64,000 bases of DNA. Origin: CAYRWR01 sp964428015 (lineage in GTDB: Bacteria; Spirochaetota; Brevinematia; Brevinematales; CAYRWR01). Shown here piece after piece: positions 1 through 8,623 of this stretch (position 1 is the stretch's first letter; the number at the start of each line of letters is the position of its first letter). The notes under the pieces are model-generated. The model saw only the letters and a list, made by a program, of their open reading frames with translations. It had not been told where the DNA came from and made no database searches. The DNA is taken from positions 65,812 to 129,811 of the forward strand of contig CAYRWR010000006.1 in NCBI GenBank assembly GCA_964428015.1, in the 5' to 3' direction. Made by a program: the position numbers and the translations under genes.

Positions 1-1
1 A

Positions 2-364
2 GAAAAATACGGTCTGAACATCATCGAAAGTAATATTGAAGATAACCCCGAAAATACCACCCGGTTCTGGGTACTGTCCAGCAGTCCCCAGGAGATCGAA
101 AATGCGGACAAGACTACTGTACTGGTCAGCGTAAAAGACAAACCGGGAGCCCTGCTTAAACTGCTGTCTCCTTTCCAGGTTTTCGGGATTAATCTGTCCA
201 AGATTGAGTCGCGTCCTTCCCGGCGCCGCTCCTGGGACTATTTATTCTTTATAGATATCGAAGGCAGCATCAAAAGTGCCTCTGTACAGAAAGCTTTGGA
301 TAAAGTCCGTGAAGACGCGGTCTTTGTCAAAGTCCTGGGTTCCTATAACAAAGGAGCGCTTTAG
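2..364 (+). CDS. pheA: C-terminal part of prephenate dehydratase (P-protein), ACT domain
   Basis: The gene enters from the left edge, so only about 120 C-terminal residues are visible. They end a type-2 periplasmic-binding-like fold (NTTRFWVLS) and then form an ACT domain with the signatures KDKPGALLKLL and ESRPSRR. The ESRPS motif is where phenylalanine binds in prephenate dehydratases, so feedback inhibition by phenylalanine is likely. The enzyme converts prephenate to phenylpyruvate. Whether a chorismate mutase domain is fused at the N-terminus cannot be seen. The stop codon lies 3 bases before the next gene, and the AAGGAG used by that gene is inside this one, so the two are probably cotranscribed. 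Confidence 0.88.
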   Translation, partial: EKYGLNIIESNIEDNPENTTRFWVLSSSPQEIENADKTTVLVSVKDKPGALLKLLSPFQVFGINLSKIESRPSRRRSWDYLFFIDIEGSIKSASVQKALDKVREDAVFVKVLGSYNKGAL

Positions 365-367
365 ACT

Positions 368-1177
368 GTGAATATTTTCCAATATCCAGAGCTTGAAAAA
401 ATCACTGAAACTGCTCGCCTGGCAGCCCGTGCCGGCGGTGAGGTCTTAAAACGCGGCTTTAACCAGGAAAAAAACATCACTTTAAAAGGTTTTGCTGATC
501 CGGTGACCCAATTTGACAAAGAATCAGAATCAGTGATAGTCGATCTGATTCAGTCGGTTTTTCCGGCACATTCCATCCTCACGGAGGAGGAACTCAGTCA
601 GGATAAGAACAGTACAGTAAAATGGATTATCGATCCCCTGGACGGAACGGTTAATTTCACTCATCGAATCCCTTATATCTGTGTCTCTATAGGTGTGGAA
701 ATAGAAGGACAATTGGCCGTCGGTATTATTTATAATCCCATCCTGGATGAGTTTTATGAAGCTGTCAAAGGAAAAGGGGCAACCCTGAATGGTGAACGAA
801 TCAAAGTGTCCCGGGTATCAGATATAGGTCAGTCCCTTTTGGCTACCGGTTTTCCTTATCATCGAGAGGGCCGACTGGAACATCTTCTTATCCCTTTTAA
901 AAAAGTAGTGATGGACTTCCAGGGATTCCGTCGTCTGGGATCAGCTGCAATGGATCTGGCGTATGTGGCTTGTGGAAAATGTGAAGGTTTCTATGAAGAA
1001 GGATTACAACCCTGGGATACAGCAGCCGGCACAGTAATTGTGGAGGAAGCTGGCGGCAAAGTAACAGATTATTTTGGCAAGCCCTTTTCAGCCTACCAGA
1101 AGACTATAATAGCTTCCAACCAACTTATACATTCCACCATGGTAGCCATGTGTGACAGAGTCATTGCCCCCAAATAA
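368..1177 (+). CDS. suhB: Inositol-1-monophosphatase family protein
   Basis: Mg2+-dependent phosphatase of the IMPase/SuhB family, 269 aa, the usual length. The metal-binding motifs are complete: the acidic cluster E73-E75, the DPLDGT motif at 89-94, and the C-terminal WDTAAG near residue 217. It starts at a GTG with AAGGAG 11 bases upstream (351-356). Known members hydrolyse myo-inositol-1-phosphate or related sugar phosphates, and some also bind RNA polymerase; the substrate here is not decided by sequence. It follows pheA by 3 bases, so translation may be coupled. It converges on the minus-strand gene at 1188 with an 11-base gap and no visible terminator hairpin. Confidence 0.9.
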   Translation: MNIFQYPELEKITETARLAARAGGEVLKRGFNQEKNITLKGFADPVTQFDKESESVIVDLIQSVFPAHSILTEEELSQDKNSTVKWIIDPLDGTVNFTHRIPYICVSIGVEIEGQLAVGIIYNPILDEFYEAVKGKGATLNGERIKVSRVSDIGQSLLATGFPYHREGRLEHLLIPFKKVVMDFQGFRRLGSAAMDLAYVACGKCEGFYEEGLQPWDTAAGTVIVEEAGGKVTDYFGKPFSAYQKTIIASNQLIHSTMVAMCDRVIAPK

Positions 1178-1187
1178 TTCCTGCCGA

Positions 1188-1844
1188 TTAGAACTTAAGA
1201 TATAAAACTTCGATCTCTTCTTTATTCATCATCAGACCCCAGGGCACCCAGTTTTTAGCCACTGCCGCGTCTATCTGTGAAGCTAATTTATCCGGCTGGG
1301 GCAGATAGCTTTTCAACAGCCATTCTTTGACTTCCAGGTCATAGATCTGGACACAGAGCAGGTATTTGATAGGACTGGCGGAAGATAAAGCCATGGGTAT
1401 AAAGCCGGCTCTGGTTTTTTGATTGATGAGATCTTCCTGTTTCTGATAGCTGTCAGGCAGAGTCAGGAGCTCCCATTGCGCGATATCCCAGGAGGTCTTG
1501 ATATAGATAATATAGAGCTGGTTATTTCTGACAGAGAGCGCACTGGGGATATAGGATGCTTCCAGTCTTTTATTAATACTGTCCACTATACCTGATTCCC
1601 CTATAGTTTCCAGATCCAGTACTTCCATAAAATAATCTTCAGCAATATCAGGCATGTTGATATACAGTAGTATCAGCTGCTGTTGGTATAATTCCATACC
1701 CACCGGCAGATATTTATCCTTCCACATTTTATCCATTTCACGCTGAATGGTCTGACTTTCCAGGCTGTGAGTCCGGAGCTGCCAGAAAGGTTGTGCAAAT
1801 GAGAGTACCGGTAAGTAGATAAAAAGGATTAATAATATTCGCAT
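1188..1844 (-). CDS. Secreted protein with four tandem about 30-residue repeats
   Basis: A signal peptide (residues 1-17, cleaved after SFA) is followed by four diverged copies of one unit at about residues 31-63, 83-115, 136-166 and 189-217. Each has a short helix, an aromatic-rich P turn (KYLPVG, SYIPSA, GFIPMA, NWVPWG) and a closing beta strand ending in LLYI, IIYI, LLCV or VLYL. The pattern resembles the bacterial tandem repeat (BTRD1-type) modules of some secreted hydrolases, but I cannot assign it firmly. No catalytic residues are evident. It lies 30 bases downstream of the pseudopilus operon in the same direction, so it may be a substrate or accessory factor of that system; this is inference from position. 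Confidence 0.6.
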   Translation of the reverse strand: MRILLILFIYLPVLSFAQPFWQLRTHSLESQTIQREMDKMWKDKYLPVGMELYQQQLILLYINMPDIAEDYFMEVLDLETIGESGIVDSINKRLEASYIPSALSVRNNQLYIIYIKTSWDIAQWELLTLPDSYQKQEDLINQKTRAGFIPMALSSASPIKYLLCVQIYDLEVKEWLLKSYLPQPDKLASQIDAAVAKNWVPWGLMMNKEEIEVLYLKF

Positions 1845-1874
1845 TCTCTGATTTCCTGTAATTTCAATTTTTCT

Positions 1875-2507
1875 TTAAGGGTTAGCTACGCCAAAGCCTC
1901 CGGAAAACGTCAGTTTATAATACTGCCGGTTCTTGGCCATAATGACATAATCCTGACGAATCTGGTACACAGTCTCGCCCAGTACACTATCACCCTGGAC
2001 TACCATATAGGTCTTGGAACTGCTGGAACTAATTGGTTGCCCATCCGGACCGAAACGGTAAGAATAGGGGACATTATTATTACCCCCGTCTCCATAATGC
2101 TGGGCTTCTTCCAGGTTGGCGTAGTACTCATTGTTCACTTTAACAATGGATTTTAGCTTAAATCTGGAAACATAAGCTTTTTCCACAGGAGTGACATTGT
2201 ACTGCGGATTGTTATCAGTAGGACGCACATCAAGCTTTTTTACCACTTTTGGTCTGGTGACTTCTTCTTTGGGTCTCACTCCATTGGGAATGAGGAAAGG
2301 GTCGCGCAGTGAATGGAAATCGATAGGGTTCAGCATATCTTCCTGTTTTTTTGTATCCTGTACCAGACTATTTCCATTATTCTGGCTGGCTGAGTTAAAA
2401 ATACTGTGTATGACGGTGCCCATTTTGGGGAAGATAAAGAAAGGCCACAGGATGACATTAACAGCGATGAAAAGGATGGTTAGGTTTCGTTTTTGTTTTT
2501 CATCCAT
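1875..2507 (-). CDS. GspC/PilP-like inner-membrane assembly protein
   Basis: The 210 aa protein has a short cytoplasmic tail, one membrane segment (about residues 9-28) and a periplasmic part. After a linker with an RDPF box (near 68-71), a C-terminal region (about 112-205) has the order of a PilP/GspC homology region: LKSIVKV, then VVQGDSVLGETVYQIRQDYV, then YYKLTF. In type II secretion and type IV pili this domain couples the inner-membrane platform to the secretin. It sits 3 bases after the GspM-like gene, the expected operon position. No PDZ domain is seen. GspC and PilP cannot be separated by eye, and no secretin gene is in the window. Confidence 0.6.
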   Translation of the reverse strand: MDEKQKRNLTILFIAVNVILWPFFIFPKMGTVIHSIFNSASQNNGNSLVQDTKKQEDMLNPIDFHSLRDPFLIPNGVRPKEEVTRPKVVKKLDVRPTDNNPQYNVTPVEKAYVSRFKLKSIVKVNNEYYANLEEAQHYGDGGNNNVPYSYRFGPDGQPISSSSSKTYMVVQGDSVLGETVYQIRQDYVIMAKNRQYYKLTFSGGFGVANP

Positions 2508-2510
2508 GGC

Positions 2511-3011
2511 TTAATCCTCAATATTTTTTTTGTAAACACGCAGGGAAATTTCTGTTTCCAGTTTATTGCGTACAAATTTCATGTTGAGACTGGATATCTG
2601 AATGGGCAGCTTGGACCTTTCCATAAAATCAATAAAATTGGCTATCTGAGGGAAAAGGGAAGTGGTAGAAATCTTTAAGACTGTGATTTCCAGATTGTTT
2701 TCAACACTTATTCCCTGGCTTTCAATCTTAATTCGATCCAGGCCGGATAGCTCACCGATCTTGGGCAGGGTCGCAATAAATTCAGAGGTAGATTTGGAGG
2801 TAAAGGACTGCCGGCTGGCATTTTCAAATTCCAGCTCCAGACTCCGTACTGTCCTTTCATAAAATTTAATGTTTTCCACATCTTTCAGATTGGTCTCAAT
2901 CCTGGTTAATTCACGAATCACGCGGTTATAGATTAAAAAATTATAGGTGAAAAAGGATAACCAGGCCACAGATACAATAATAAAGATCCAGTATAGATTG
3001 AATTTTTTCAT
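2511..3011 (-). CDS. GspM/PilO-like platform protein
   Basis: A 166 aa bitopic protein with one N-terminal membrane segment (about residues 7-27), a coiled-coil-like stretch (30-65) and a ferredoxin-like periplasmic domain. This is the architecture of GspM and PilO, which pair with the GspL/PilN-type protein to hold the secretion ATPase at the inner membrane. Its start overlaps the stop of the preceding gspL-like gene by 4 bases, typical of the gspL-gspM pair. Sequence identity to the family is low by eye, so the call rests mainly on topology and gene order. Confidence 0.6.
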   Translation of the reverse strand: MKKFNLYWIFIIVSVAWLSFFTYNFLIYNRVIRELTRIETNLKDVENIKFYERTVRSLELEFENASRQSFTSKSTSEFIATLPKIGELSGLDRIKIESQGISVENNLEITVLKISTTSLFPQIANFIDFMERSKLPIQISSLNMKFVRNKLETEISLRVYKKNIED

Positions 3012-4477
3012 TGCTTTACTCCGAATTCAATGGTGAATTTGAGCCGTGCAGTGTTATCCGCTTTTATCATATCTGCATCCTTGAGTATCACGTCCTTTAG
3101 AGTTTTAGAATTGACTAAGAGGGTGATAAATTGTTCTAGTCCTCCGCTGGATGAAGATAAGCCTTTCATAACCCCCAGATTATTATCCAGCCCCAGACTT
3201 TCGATCCACACATCATCAGGAATCAAACGGGCAATCTCAGCAACGATGAGTTTAATATTGGAAGACTGGATTCCGGAATTTTTTACTTCTTCAATTTTGC
3301 GCATCAATTCTTCCTGGCGTGTTTTTAAACTTGAGATCTTCTCTATGGTATGCAAAGTCTCGGCCATTTCTTTGACTTTGGGATTTTTTATCTGGTCAGC
3401 CGGTGTATTTTTAGCTCGGACAATGATACTGTATCTCTGATTTGCCGCCAGAATCACAGGATAAAAAGAAAGAGAGAAGATATTGAACACAATCAGGATT
3501 ACCACAACGATACGCATCACTACATCCATAGTATGGAGTTTTCGTACCTGCTGTGAAGAGATCTGCAAATTTAAATAACTCTTGTAGGAAAAACCCAGAA
3601 TATCGTACATCTGGGTGTCCATACCTTCCACCTGGAAAATAGGCAGAAAATCTGACTTTGAGGCATCCAGAGTGATAATATTCAGAGAGTCCAGGAGAGT
3701 TTCGGTAACATTGCTCATATCACCTGTAGTTTGATTAATAACTACGATTCTTTCCAGAAAAGCCACGCGGCGCTGTATAAAATCCGCGAAGTAATCCACA
3801 ATATTATGAATAGTGATATGGTTTATATTATCAAAATTTCCAATATAATGGGCAAAAGAAATGATTTTTTTCTTAAGTATGACATAGAGTTCGATGGCAT
3901 GGTGGGTGATATACACATAACCGATACTGTTTTCGGTATTACCTACATCAATGGTGCTCAGGATGTTGATAGGCAGATAGCTGACATCCTCTACAATGAT
4001 ATTCAGATTTTTAAAGGTCTTAATATATTTATCCACTTCGTCTTTTTTGGCGATTACGGCCAGCACATTCCAGATGCGGGTATTATTTTCATACAGCTGG
4101 GATACAATCTTGTAGGAAAAATAAGCTTCTTCAATAGACAACGGGATATTCCGCTCCATTTCCCACAAGATGGCTGACTCAATTTTTTCTTTGGGGATTC
4201 CCGGAAAGCTGAGATATAAAGGGATAATCGAAGTAGAGGAGAGGGTCAGGTTGATGCGGCGGATTTTATGGGAAGCATTTTTTTCCAGAAAACGTTCCAG
4301 TACAAAGGCAAAACGGCCGCTGTCTTCCAGTTTTTCCGTCTTGACAGCGATGATCCGGAATACTCCCAGAAAACGGATGGATTCAATAAAACGGATTTCA
4401 TCATTGCCGATATCTATATTGACTCTCAGGATTCCCAGATATTCCAGTATTCTACGGAAGAGTTTGATCCTATTCAT
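3008..4477 (-). CDS. gspL: GspL-like protein (PilM-type actin fold fused to PilN-type membrane part)
   Basis: 489 aa. Residues 1 to about 290 form a PilM-like actin-fold domain, with NLTLSSTSIIPLYLSFPG and an IPLSIEEAYFSYKIV stretch matching the family pattern. A single membrane segment follows at about 322-345, then a coiled coil (about 370-400) and a C-terminal periplasmic domain. PilM and PilN fused in one chain is the GspL arrangement, favouring type II secretion over a type IV pilus. It overlaps both neighbours (8 and 4 bases), so translation is coupled. Its role would be to recruit the cytoplasmic ATPase GspE, which is encoded elsewhere. Confidence 0.7.
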   Translation of the reverse strand: MNRIKLFRRILEYLGILRVNIDIGNDEIRFIESIRFLGVFRIIAVKTEKLEDSGRFAFVLERFLEKNASHKIRRINLTLSSTSIIPLYLSFPGIPKEKIESAILWEMERNIPLSIEEAYFSYKIVSQLYENNTRIWNVLAVIAKKDEVDKYIKTFKNLNIIVEDVSYLPINILSTIDVGNTENSIGYVYITHHAIELYVILKKKIISFAHYIGNFDNINHITIHNIVDYFADFIQRRVAFLERIVVINQTTGDMSNVTETLLDSLNIITLDASKSDFLPIFQVEGMDTQMYDILGFSYKSYLNLQISSQQVRKLHTMDVVMRIVVVILIVFNIFSLSFYPVILAANQRYSIIVRAKNTPADQIKNPKVKEMAETLHTIEKISSLKTRQEELMRKIEEVKNSGIQSSNIKLIVAEIARLIPDDVWIESLGLDNNLGVMKGLSSSSGGLEQFITLLVNSKTLKDVILKDADMIKADNTARLKFTIEFGVKQ

Positions 4478-4949
4478 TTTTTGCCTCTCCTTTTTTATAA
4501 CCCAGAATCATTATCTTACTAATATCCTGTCCCGGCATATCAATAAGAAGATCCACTGCTTTACGCCCGGATTCTTCTATCACTGCCATATTGATTTTAA
4601 TCGCTTTATCTATACTGAATACTTTCTGGCCTACCAGCCCCTGGGCAGTCCTCTTATCCAGATAGACTTGCTTCCCTTTTACATAAAAATCCTGGCGAGT
4701 CCCGCTAAAGGTCTGAAGGATCACAGTACCATTGGTCAGTTGTGTCACCTGGTAGGAGTCCCTGACTATGGAGTCCATAATACGGCTCAGCAGTATGGCC
4801 TGGGTCCGGCTTTCATCTGAGCCTACCACCCCGGTCATCAGACGCATACTGGCTGATAACAGATTGATAATAGCCAGCATGGCTATGGCGAAGAGGCTTA
4901 ATGAGATCATCATTTCAATCAAAGTAAAAGCCGGAGTTTTTCGCTTCAT
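4470..4949 (-). CDS. gspJ: Pseudopilin, GspJ-like
   Basis: A 159 aa minor pseudopilin. The N-terminus carries a prepilin peptidase site (KRKTPA, cut before FTLIEMM) with glutamate at +5 and a hydrophobic helix. The rest is a beta-rich domain with VILQTFSGTRQDFYVKGKQV. Length and position after a GspI-like gene suggest GspJ, which caps the pseudopilus with GspI and GspK. No GspK-like gene is present here. Its start overlaps the preceding stop by 4 bases (ATGA). The assignment among minor pseudopilins is tentative; the prepilin-type signal is clear. Confidence 0.7.
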   Translation of the reverse strand: MKRKTPAFTLIEMMISLSLFAIAMLAIINLLSASMRLMTGVVGSDESRTQAILLSRIMDSIVRDSYQVTQLTNGTVILQTFSGTRQDFYVKGKQVYLDKRTAQGLVGQKVFSIDKAIKINMAVIEESGRKAVDLLIDMPGQDISKIMILGYKKGEAKNE

Positions 4950-5407
4950 TTCAATCTCTTCAGGTATTCTTCAGAAAAAGTGGTCTCTACCCAGAACTGT
5001 CTGGCTTTGGTATTTGTGCTGAGGCTTTGCCAGATCAATTCTATACCTACATCTACCAGTAACGGATCCCAACGGCGGATCTTTTTATTAATCAGCATCA
5101 GTATGCCTTCAGGTGTGGTAATTCTCTGGGGGGGCAACAGTTTAGGCAGTTTAACATTCGGTCCCAGAATACTCAGTTCATTGGTTGTAAATAAGGCTTT
5201 TTTCAGATCTTTAGCCATGTATATCTCATTGAGATAGCGGTCACTAATCTGGGTGGCAGTCTGCAGTTTCTCATCCACATGCATGAACCGGGTGGCATTG
5301 GACAGCAGTGTGATGATACTGCTGGATGCCATGGCAATAATGCTCAGAGCCACCAATACTTCAATCAGTGAAAAGGCCGGGTAAGTCCGTACCGGTCTTT
5401 TTTTCAT
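4946..5407 (-). CDS. gspI: Pseudopilin, GspI-like
   Basis: A 153 aa protein with a prepilin peptidase motif (YPA, cut before FSLIEVLVALSI), glutamate at +5 and a hydrophobic helix, followed by a domain of GspI-like size. GspI starts assembly of the pseudopilus tip. It lies 2 bases after gspG and overlaps the next gene by 4 bases. The order G-I-J-L-M agrees with type II secretion operons. Which minor pseudopilin it is rests on position and the NTRFMHV..LQTATQISDRYLNEI region, which resembles the conserved A-x-x-xAE..L part of GspI only loosely. Confidence 0.68.
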   Translation of the reverse strand: MKKRPVRTYPAFSLIEVLVALSIIAMASSSIITLLSNATRFMHVDEKLQTATQISDRYLNEIYMAKDLKKALFTTNELSILGPNVKLPKLLPPQRITTPEGILMLINKKIRRWDPLLVDVGIELIWQSLSTNTKARQFWVETTFSEEYLKRLK

Positions 5408-5409
5408 AT

Positions 5410-5823
5410 CTATATACTATCTTCTTTGACGATGTCGTCAGGTGTATCAAATTTCTTGTCAGGCCCGGCAGATGTAATGACAATAAGGGTCATTCCGGTA
5501 GGATTAGTTTTAACACCTATCCTGTAATCTGTATTCCAGGGATCAGTTTGGAGTTCTTTGGAAATAAAACCTTCTTTCTGCAGTGCGTCAGCACTGGTTG
5601 GATAAGTGTTATTGTTCTGATGATAGGCGTATATAGCCAGTTTCAGATTATTCATTTCTACTTTCAAGGCCTGCTTGGAAGCAGTGTCCTGGATACGGGA
5701 GTAGGTCGCCATACCGATGGCCATTAATATCCCTATAATAGTAAGTACGATCAGCATTTCCAGAAGGGTAAAGGCATCCCATTTTCTAGGTGACAGCGTT
5801 CTGCGGTGAATTTTTCTCATCAT
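5410..5823 (-). CDS. gspG: Major pseudopilin GspG
   Basis: 137 aa with a prepilin leader (KWDA, cut before FTLLEMLIVLTIIGIL) and glutamate at +5. The C-terminal region is diagnostic of GspG: a YPTSADALQ segment, the DPWNTDYRI motif, and the calcium-binding loop SAGPDKKFDTPDDI. GspG polymerises into the periplasmic pseudopilus that pushes folded exoproteins through the secretin. Two ATGs are adjacent at the start (5823 and 5820). The second is better spaced from the AGGAGG, so the leader may be one residue shorter. It is the first gene of the operon. Confidence 0.88.
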   Translation of the reverse strand: MMRKIHRRTLSPRKWDAFTLLEMLIVLTIIGILMAIGMATYSRIQDTASKQALKVEMNNLKLAIYAYHQNNNTYPTSADALQKEGFISKELQTDPWNTDYRIGVKTNPTGMTLIVITSAGPDKKFDTPDDIVKEDSI

Positions 5824-5837
5824 CTTCCTCCTAAAAC

Positions 5838-5866
5838 ATTATACTTATTATAAACTAAAAATACAA
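5838..5866 (-). promoter_or_regulatory. Sigma-70 promoter of the gsp operon
   Basis: On the minus strand TTGTAT (5861-5866) is separated by 17 bases from a perfect TATAAT (5838-5843). The start would fall about 7 bases downstream, leaving a very short leader containing AGGAGG before gspG. Confidence 0.65.
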
Positions 5867-5903
5867 TTTTGGAAGAGCCAGAAGTAATATTACTGAAAAT
5901 ATT

Positions 5904-5931
5904 TTGACAATAGCAGGCTTTGCCTTACAAT
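5904..5931 (+). promoter_or_regulatory. Sigma-70 promoter of the DUF2207 gene
   Basis: A perfect TTGACA (5904-5909) lies 16 bases before TACAAT (5926-5931). The gene starts at 5958 with AAGGAG upstream. It is divergent from the gspG promoter, with about 40 bases between the two -35 boxes. Confidence 0.6.
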
Positions 5932-5957
5932 GTGAGTAATATTTCAAGGAGCCGGAT

Positions 5958-7751
5958 ATGCTTAAAAAGTCTCTTCTCTTCCTGTTATTGTTTGTGCCGT
6001 TGACACTGCACGCGGAAAGCTTTACCATCAATGATTATAATGTAAATATGGAAGTCTTCAAAGACGGCAGGGTCAAAGTATCTGAAAATATCCTGGTGGA
6101 TTTTGACAGCAGTAAACGGGGGATTTTCCGGGTCATACCATACCGCTCCTACGTAAACGGCGCCTGGAAGGAAATCCGCATCAGTCAGATCCGGTCAAAA
6201 GAGCCAAAAAAGGTCACCCGAAAATACGGTGAAGTCAATATACGCTTTGGGAAGAGCGATGTCTGGCTGCCGGTGGGTGAGAAAAACTATGAGTTTTCCT
6301 ATATGGTGGACAAGGTGATGCTGACCGCCTCCACTAATTATGATGAACTGTACTGGAATGTAATCGGTACCAAATGGGAAGTCCCTATCTATCATACTCA
6401 TGTTGAAATAAAATTTCCTGAAGGGGTAATCCTCAAGGATAATCTTCAGTATCGCATTTATATTGGAAAAGAAGGCAGTACCAAAGAATATCATGACTAT
6501 GAGCAGGAGGAATGGAACGGAGAACCCGTAAAAGAGACTTATGATTCCCTGAGAGAATCCCGTTTCCAGACAGTTGAAAGCTACGCGGGTGTCCGGCAAA
6601 AGATTGAAGGTAGCACCCTTATTTTGGATTATGCAGCTACATTACAGCCTTACGAAGGCCTCACGGTTCAGATCCGTTTAAAAAAAGGGTTTATTAAAAT
6701 CACCACCTGGCAGATCATCAAAGATTTTCTTTATGAATGGTATCATCTGATTTTCACAGGTATACTGGTCCTGGCTTCTCTATTGATCTGGGCTAAATGG
6801 GGCAAGGATGAGAAGGTCCATGTCATGGTGGAGTATTTCCCTCCCGATGTATCTCCCTCTGAAGCAGCCTCCATTATGCGTCAGGCCAGCCATTTTGACA
6901 TGTCGGCTACACTGGTAGACCTGGCCCGCCGGGGTTACCTTACCATTGGAGAAGAAGGCAAGAAGAAGTTCGTAGAAAAGAAAAAAGAGCCGGATAGCAA
7001 TTTAAAGAGTTATGAAAAGAAGTTGATGGAAAAATTATTTAAAGCGGTGTATACAGATAGTCAGAATAATAACCGTGTCTATACCGATTCTCTCACCGAC
7101 ATTTTTTACAGTGATTTTGAGGTGATAAAAGCTGATTTTGCCTCTGTGTTTGACAAAAAGGGATATTTTAAAAAGACCGGCAATCAATGGAGAGGTTTCT
7201 ATATTTTCCTCATAATTGCTGCACTGGGGCTACTGTTCCTGGCTCTGGTTTATTGGGAGTCTCCTAAAAAGCTGATGCTGTTCCTTTTCCTGTCTATCAT
7301 CAATAATGCTATTTTTGCCTACATCATGCCGCAAAAGTCTGAAAAAGGTTTGAATGCCTACCGTCAGATTCTTGGCTTCAAGGAATTTATCCTGCGAGCG
7401 GAACAAGACAAGATCATGCGCCTGTTCAATGAAAATAGAAAATATTTTGATGAAACTATCGCCTACGCCATGGCCTTTGGTCTGGCTGGAAAATGGGGCC
7501 GGATGTTTAACAATCTGATGTCTCAACCGCCTGACTGGTACCAGGGCTATAGCGGTACAGGTGCTTTCCGTCCCTCCAGTTTTATTTACACTTTAAGCTC
7601 CTATACCCGTACCTTCCAATCGGCTGCTACTTCTACACCCAGCAGTTCTGGGTCGGGTTCAGGCAGCTCGTCCAGCTGGTCCGGCGGCGGGGGCAGCTGG
7701 GGCGGCAGTTCCGGCGGCGGATTCGGCGGCGGCGGCGGGGGCAGCTGGTAG
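5958..7751 (+). CDS. DUF2207 predicted membrane protein with Gly/Ser-rich tail
   Basis: 597 aa: signal peptide (1-19), an extracytoplasmic beta-rich domain (about 20-240) typical of DUF2207 (NVNMEVFKDGRVKVSE, RGIFRVIPYR), a membrane segment near 262-280, a cytoplasmic domain (SPSEAASIMRQ... VDLARRGYLTI), two further membrane segments (about 414-450), and a tail of glycine, serine and tryptophan from about residue 560. The tail is a normal DUF2207 feature, not a frameshift product. Function of the family is unknown. AAGGAG lies 6 bases before the ATG. It is transcribed divergently from the secretion operon, but no functional link can be shown. Confidence 0.8.
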   Translation: MLKKSLLFLLLFVPLTLHAESFTINDYNVNMEVFKDGRVKVSENILVDFDSSKRGIFRVIPYRSYVNGAWKEIRISQIRSKEPKKVTRKYGEVNIRFGKSDVWLPVGEKNYEFSYMVDKVMLTASTNYDELYWNVIGTKWEVPIYHTHVEIKFPEGVILKDNLQYRIYIGKEGSTKEYHDYEQEEWNGEPVKETYDSLRESRFQTVESYAGVRQKIEGSTLILDYAATLQPYEGLTVQIRLKKGFIKITTWQIIKDFLYEWYHLIFTGILVLASLLIWAKWGKDEKVHVMVEYFPPDVSPSEAASIMRQASHFDMSATLVDLARRGYLTIGEEGKKKFVEKKKEPDSNLKSYEKKLMEKLFKAVYTDSQNNNRVYTDSLTDIFYSDFEVIKADFASVFDKKGYFKKTGNQWRGFYIFLIIAALGLLFLALVYWESPKKLMLFLFLSIINNAIFAYIMPQKSEKGLNAYRQILGFKEFILRAEQDKIMRLFNENRKYFDETIAYAMAFGLAGKWGRMFNNLMSQPPDWYQGYSGTGAFRPSSFIYTLSSYTRTFQSAATSTPSSSGSGSGSSSSWSGGGGSWGGSSGGGFGGGGGGSW

Positions 7752-7813
7752 AACCAGGAGCCAAACCTATCCTTATTAGTTTTTGATTCTATTTTTTTCC
7801 AAAGAGGTTAATT

Positions 7814-8386
7814 ATGCAGATATTGCTTACTTTCCTGATAGGCATCTTTTATATATTCTTTTTTGTAAGAAATATTTTTTTATCAGCAAAGATAGGTAAG
7901 AGTGTCAAGAATAAAGATATTCTGGCAAACCTGGCCATCCTCTTTTCAGCTATTAATACTCTTTATGTACTTTTAAAGGTCTGGTGGGCTGGTTTTTCTT
8001 TTAGTTTATACACCTTCAGTTTTTATGGGTATGAGATACTTCAGATTGTCGCACTCTGCTTCATTGTTTTTGGCATTGCGATTTCGATCATTGCTTCCCT
8101 GGGATTAGGAAAGAGCTGGAGAGTAGGGGTGGATGAAGCTAACAAGACTGAATTAGTCAAAACCGGCATTTATAGCCTAAATAGAAACCCCTATTTTTCC
8201 GCCTGGTACCTGGTATATATTGGCTTCTTTTTATATGTGCCCAATCTGGAAAATCTTATATTAGTCCTGCTTAATATAATAGTATTTCATAAAATGGTAT
8301 TGCATGAAGAAAAATACCTTGCACATCAAATTGGAGAAGAATATCTGGAATACTGTAAGAAAGTTAAAAGATACGGATTGATCTAG
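7814..8386 (+). CDS. Isoprenylcysteine/phospholipid methyltransferase-like membrane protein
   Basis: 190 aa with about five membrane segments. The C-terminal half has the signature of the ICMT/PEMT-like methyltransferase family: GLGKSWRVGVDE, then YSLNRNPYFSAWYLVYIG (the RNPxY motif), then an EEKYLAHQIGEEYLEYCKKVKRY tail. Family members transfer methyl groups from S-adenosylmethionine to membrane-bound substrates; bacterial substrates are mostly unknown. An AGAGG lies before the ATG. It converges on the next gene with 3 bases between stop codons. Confidence 0.75.
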   Translation: MQILLTFLIGIFYIFFFVRNIFLSAKIGKSVKNKDILANLAILFSAINTLYVLLKVWWAGFSFSLYTFSFYGYEILQIVALCFIVFGIAISIIASLGLGKSWRVGVDEANKTELVKTGIYSLNRNPYFSAWYLVYIGFFLYVPNLENLILVLLNIIVFHKMVLHEEKYLAHQIGEEYLEYCKKVKRYGLI

Positions 8387-8389
8387 AAA

Positions 8390-8608
8390 TCAGGATTTTT
8401 TGATACCGAAAATCTGTGTTTTTATCCAGGTCCAGTTCAGGATAATATGCAAAACTACCAGTATTGCCATGGCGAGACCATTATAACTATGAACGCTATC
8501 CATCCATTCAGGTTCAATGCTAAAAAATAACATTATCAAACCGCTGACTGACTGAAACAACACTGAGATAAATAATAAGATGTTTACAGGGACAAGCAGC
8601 TTTTTCAT
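8390..8608 (-). CDS. Small two-helix membrane protein, DUF4405-like
   Basis: 72 aa with two hydrophobic helices (about 5-26 and 44-63) and histidines at H40 and H55 placed as in cytochrome-b561-like DUF4405 proteins. Haem binding is possible but not shown: two histidines in this short form may be too few for a bis-histidine site within one chain. The start codon has GGAGTAAAGTTC upstream. It follows the small TPR-like gene on the same strand by 15 bases, so they may form one transcript. Confidence 0.55.
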   Translation of the reverse strand: MKKLLVPVNILLFISVLFQSVSGLIMLFFSIEPEWMDSVHSYNGLAMAILVVLHIILNWTWIKTQIFGIKKS

Positions 8609-8623
8609 GAACTTTACTCCTGA

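Noticed and set aside
7640..7751. Frameshift or misassembly creating the Gly/Ser tail of the DUF2207 protein
   Set aside because: A Gly/Ser/Trp-rich end is normal in this family and the frame ends cleanly at a stop.
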